A stretch of 64,000 bases of DNA from Glutamicibacter arilaitensis Re117 (GTDB taxonomy: Bacteria > Actinomycetota > Actinomycetes > Actinomycetales > Micrococcaceae), in assembly GCF_000197735.1 (NCBI RefSeq), contig NC_014550.1, forward strand, positions 2,232,001 to 2,296,000, given 5' to 3'. The translations under genes and the position numbers were made by a program. Shown in pieces: positions 62,572 to 64,000 of the stretch (the stretch's first letter is position 1; the number at the start of each line of letters is the position of its first letter). The notes under the pieces were generated by a model, which saw only the letters and a program-made list of their open reading frames with translations, was not told the DNA's origin and did no database searches.

Positions 62572-64000
62572 CTAGTAGGCGAAAGCCAGCACGTCGTCAT
62601 CATCAGATGGGTCCTTGGGACCGTTTGCATGCTCATGCTCCGCTTCAAGCTCTGGCATGGCTGATGCAACACCACCACGGATGTAGCGGGCGAGCAGTAC
62701 CAGCTCGACGACCAGCAGTACGCCGTAGATGGCGGTGAGTGTGATCAGCGAGAACAACAGTTCTCCTGCGGTGACAGTCGGTGAGACTGATGCTGCGGTA
62801 TACATGAACACCTGGTCCACGCCGCCCATCTGCGGATTGGGGACAACGGTGAACGGTTGCCGGCCCATTTCGGTGAAGATCCAGCCGGTGGCATTCGCAC
62901 CGAACGGCGCCGCAATGCTCAGCAGCGCAATGCGTGAGAGCCACTTGCTGTGCGGGACGGTCCCCTTGCGGGTTACCCATAGCGCGATGCCAGCGGCTAG
63001 GGCTGAGAGCCCGCCGAGGGTGATCATCATGCGGAAGCCCCAATAGGTTACTTCCATCACCGGCAGGTAATTGATTTCTTGGCCGGCGTACTGGCCAAAC
63101 GCTTCATCGTTCGGGTAGTACTTTCCGTATTTTTCTTGGTACTCCGGAATCAGGGTGTTCACGCCCTTGATCTCCGTGGTGAAATCTCCGTTGGCCAGGT
63201 AGGAGAGGATGCCGGGGATTTCAAAGACCGCTACGACGTTGTCGCAGTTGGTAGCTCCTTGTGCCGTGATGTCCCCCAAGGACAACACCGAGAACCCGGT
63301 TCCGTCGTGGCAGGCAGCTTCTGCTGCAGCCATTTTCATCGGCTGTTGCTCGAACATGAGCTTGGCCTGCTCGTGGCCACTCAGGGCGACTCCGAGGAAC
63401 GCGACCATGGCGACTGCTGCGCCGATGCGCAGGGATTTGATCCAGACTTGGTAGTCCACCTTGTCGCGGCTCTTGCCTCTGCTCAAGTCTTCGCCCACGA
63501 CAACACGTCCATTGGCGTCGACGGTGTCGATGCCTTCACTGCGGCGGCGATAGAGGTGGAACCAGGAGATGCCCAGCAGGAATCCTCCGGCTACTGCGAA
63601 AGCGCCGAAGATGGTGTGCGGAAAGGTCACCAGTGCGGTGTTGTTGGTGAATACCGCCCAAGCGTCGGTCATCACTGCGCGGCCGTCGACGATTTTTGTG
63701 CCGACTGGGTGCTGCATCCATGAGTTGGCGACCAAGATGAAGTAGGCCGAAAGGATGGTGGCCAAAGAAGCGCACCAGATGGTTGCCAGGTGGATGCGCT
63801 TAGGTAGTTTCTTCCAGCCAAAGATCCACAGTCCCAGGAAGGTGGATTCTACGAAGAACGCCAGCAGCGCTTCCATGGCCAGTGGAGCGCCGAAGACGTC
63901 TCCTACATAGCGGCTGTATTCGCTCCAGGCCATGCCGAATTGGAATTCTTGGACGATGCCCGTGGCTACGCCCATGATGAAGTTAATGAGAAAAAGCTTG
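62572..64000 (-). CDS. cydA: Cytochrome bd-type quinol oxidase subunit I (partial)
   Basis: The visible ~475 residues lack roughly 60-70 N-terminal ones that lie beyond the right edge, including the first heme-b595 His. The frame is already open at the edge, reading KLFLINFIMGVATGIVQEF, so the ATG at 63975 is internal. Family landmarks: EFQFGMAWSEYSRYVGDVFG, VANSWMQHPVGTKIVDGRA, SGHEQAKLMFEQQPMKMAAA (heme-b558 His), a short Q-loop (about 285-325) and MEVTYWGFRMMITLGG (Met ligand). The C-terminus is acidic (PSDDDDVLAFAY). First gene of cydA-cydB-cydDC; its promoter is outside the window. The oxidase supports respiration at low oxygen. Confidence 0.95.
   Translation of the reverse strand, partial: KLFLINFIMGVATGIVQEFQFGMAWSEYSRYVGDVFGAPLAMEALLAFFVESTFLGLWIFGWKKLPKRIHLATIWCASLATILSAYFILVANSWMQHPVGTKIVDGRAVMTDAWAVFTNNTALVTFPHTIFGAFAVAGGFLLGISWFHLYRRRSEGIDTVDANGRVVVGEDLSRGKSRDKVDYQVWIKSLRIGAAVAMVAFLGVALSGHEQAKLMFEQQPMKMAAAEAACHDGTGFSVLSLGDITAQGATNCDNVVAVFEIPGILSYLANGDFTTEIKGVNTLIPEYQEKYGKYYPNDEAFGQYAGQEINYLPVMEVTYWGFRMMITLGGLSALAAGIALWVTRKGTVPHSKWLSRIALLSIAAPFGANATGWIFTEMGRQPFTVVPNPQMGGVDQVFMYTAASVSPTVTAGELLFSLITLTAIYGVLLVVELVLLARYIRGGVASAMPELEAEHEHANGPKDPSDDDDVLAFAY

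Overview
The window looks like chromosome from a high-GC actinobacterium of the Micrococcaceae (Arthrobacter/Glutamicibacter type). The reasons are an estimated base composition near 60% GC, many GTG starts, several actinobacteria-specific families (DUF3000, DUF3093, DUF3159, DUF3710, DUF4193, DUF5998, DUF6421, SepH), a fused CydDC exporter, and a block ordered like Mycobacterium tuberculosis Rv2689c to Rv2699c. The genus assignment is inference. Nearly everything is housekeeping DNA. I see no prophage, insertion sequence or CRISPR array, and no convincing new multi-gene system.

Layout. 1-4370 (minus): a riboflavin operon behind an FMN riboswitch, in transcription order ribM/pnuC-like transporter, ribD, riboflavin synthase, ribBA, ribH (cut by the left edge). 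4415-8125 (minus): def-fmt-rsmB-rpe, for translation initiation, rRNA methylation and pentose phosphate metabolism. 8219-10045: a PD-(D/E)XK nuclease-like gene beside a seven-gene tRNA array (Gly-Cys-Val-Gly-Val-Gly-Gly) with a recent 240-bp duplication. 10243-11777: a small MT0933-like protein gene and a benE transporter broken by one in-frame amber codon. 11802-22576: zapE, sseA-sufE, a YbaK deacylase, a thioredoxin-like protein, an alpha/beta hydrolase, msrB, DUF6421, an SDR, a threonine aldolase, DUF3000 and RNase D. 22736-26120: the fadA-fadB beta-oxidation operon. 26365-28187 (minus): a sodium:solute symporter with a 43-residue membrane partner. 28188-29183: about 1 kb without a recognisable gene. 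29184-34490: a Rieske lipoprotein, an aldo-keto reductase, argG and a minus-strand run of small genes ending in a DUF402 gene overlapping dxs. 34487-41002: dxs, an APH-fold kinase, a methyltransferase and aconitase. 41194-50793: the mycobacterium-like block (TRAM-domain RNA methyltransferase, KimA-like APC transporter, CeoB/CeoC, DUF3159, OB-fold, DUF3710, dut, DUF3093, DUF4193, sepH). 50883-58101: a phosphodiesterase, DUF5998, a PatA-like GNAT/acyl-CoA synthetase fusion and topoisomerase IV subunit A. 58171-64000 (minus): cydA-cydB-cydDC for the bd-type terminal oxidase, with cydA cut by the right edge.

Regulation visible in sequence includes the FMN riboswitch, an ArgR-box-like site at argG, inverted repeats upstream of fadA, acnA and the potassium-transport genes, and strong often bidirectional terminators between convergent genes. 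At least seven genes have a TANNNT -10 hexamer ending 6-7 nt before the start codon and no Shine-Dalgarno sequence, which indicates leaderless mRNAs. Start codons were revised from the longest ORF where a ribosome site, family N-terminus or leaderless promoter favoured an internal start; these choices are noted per gene.
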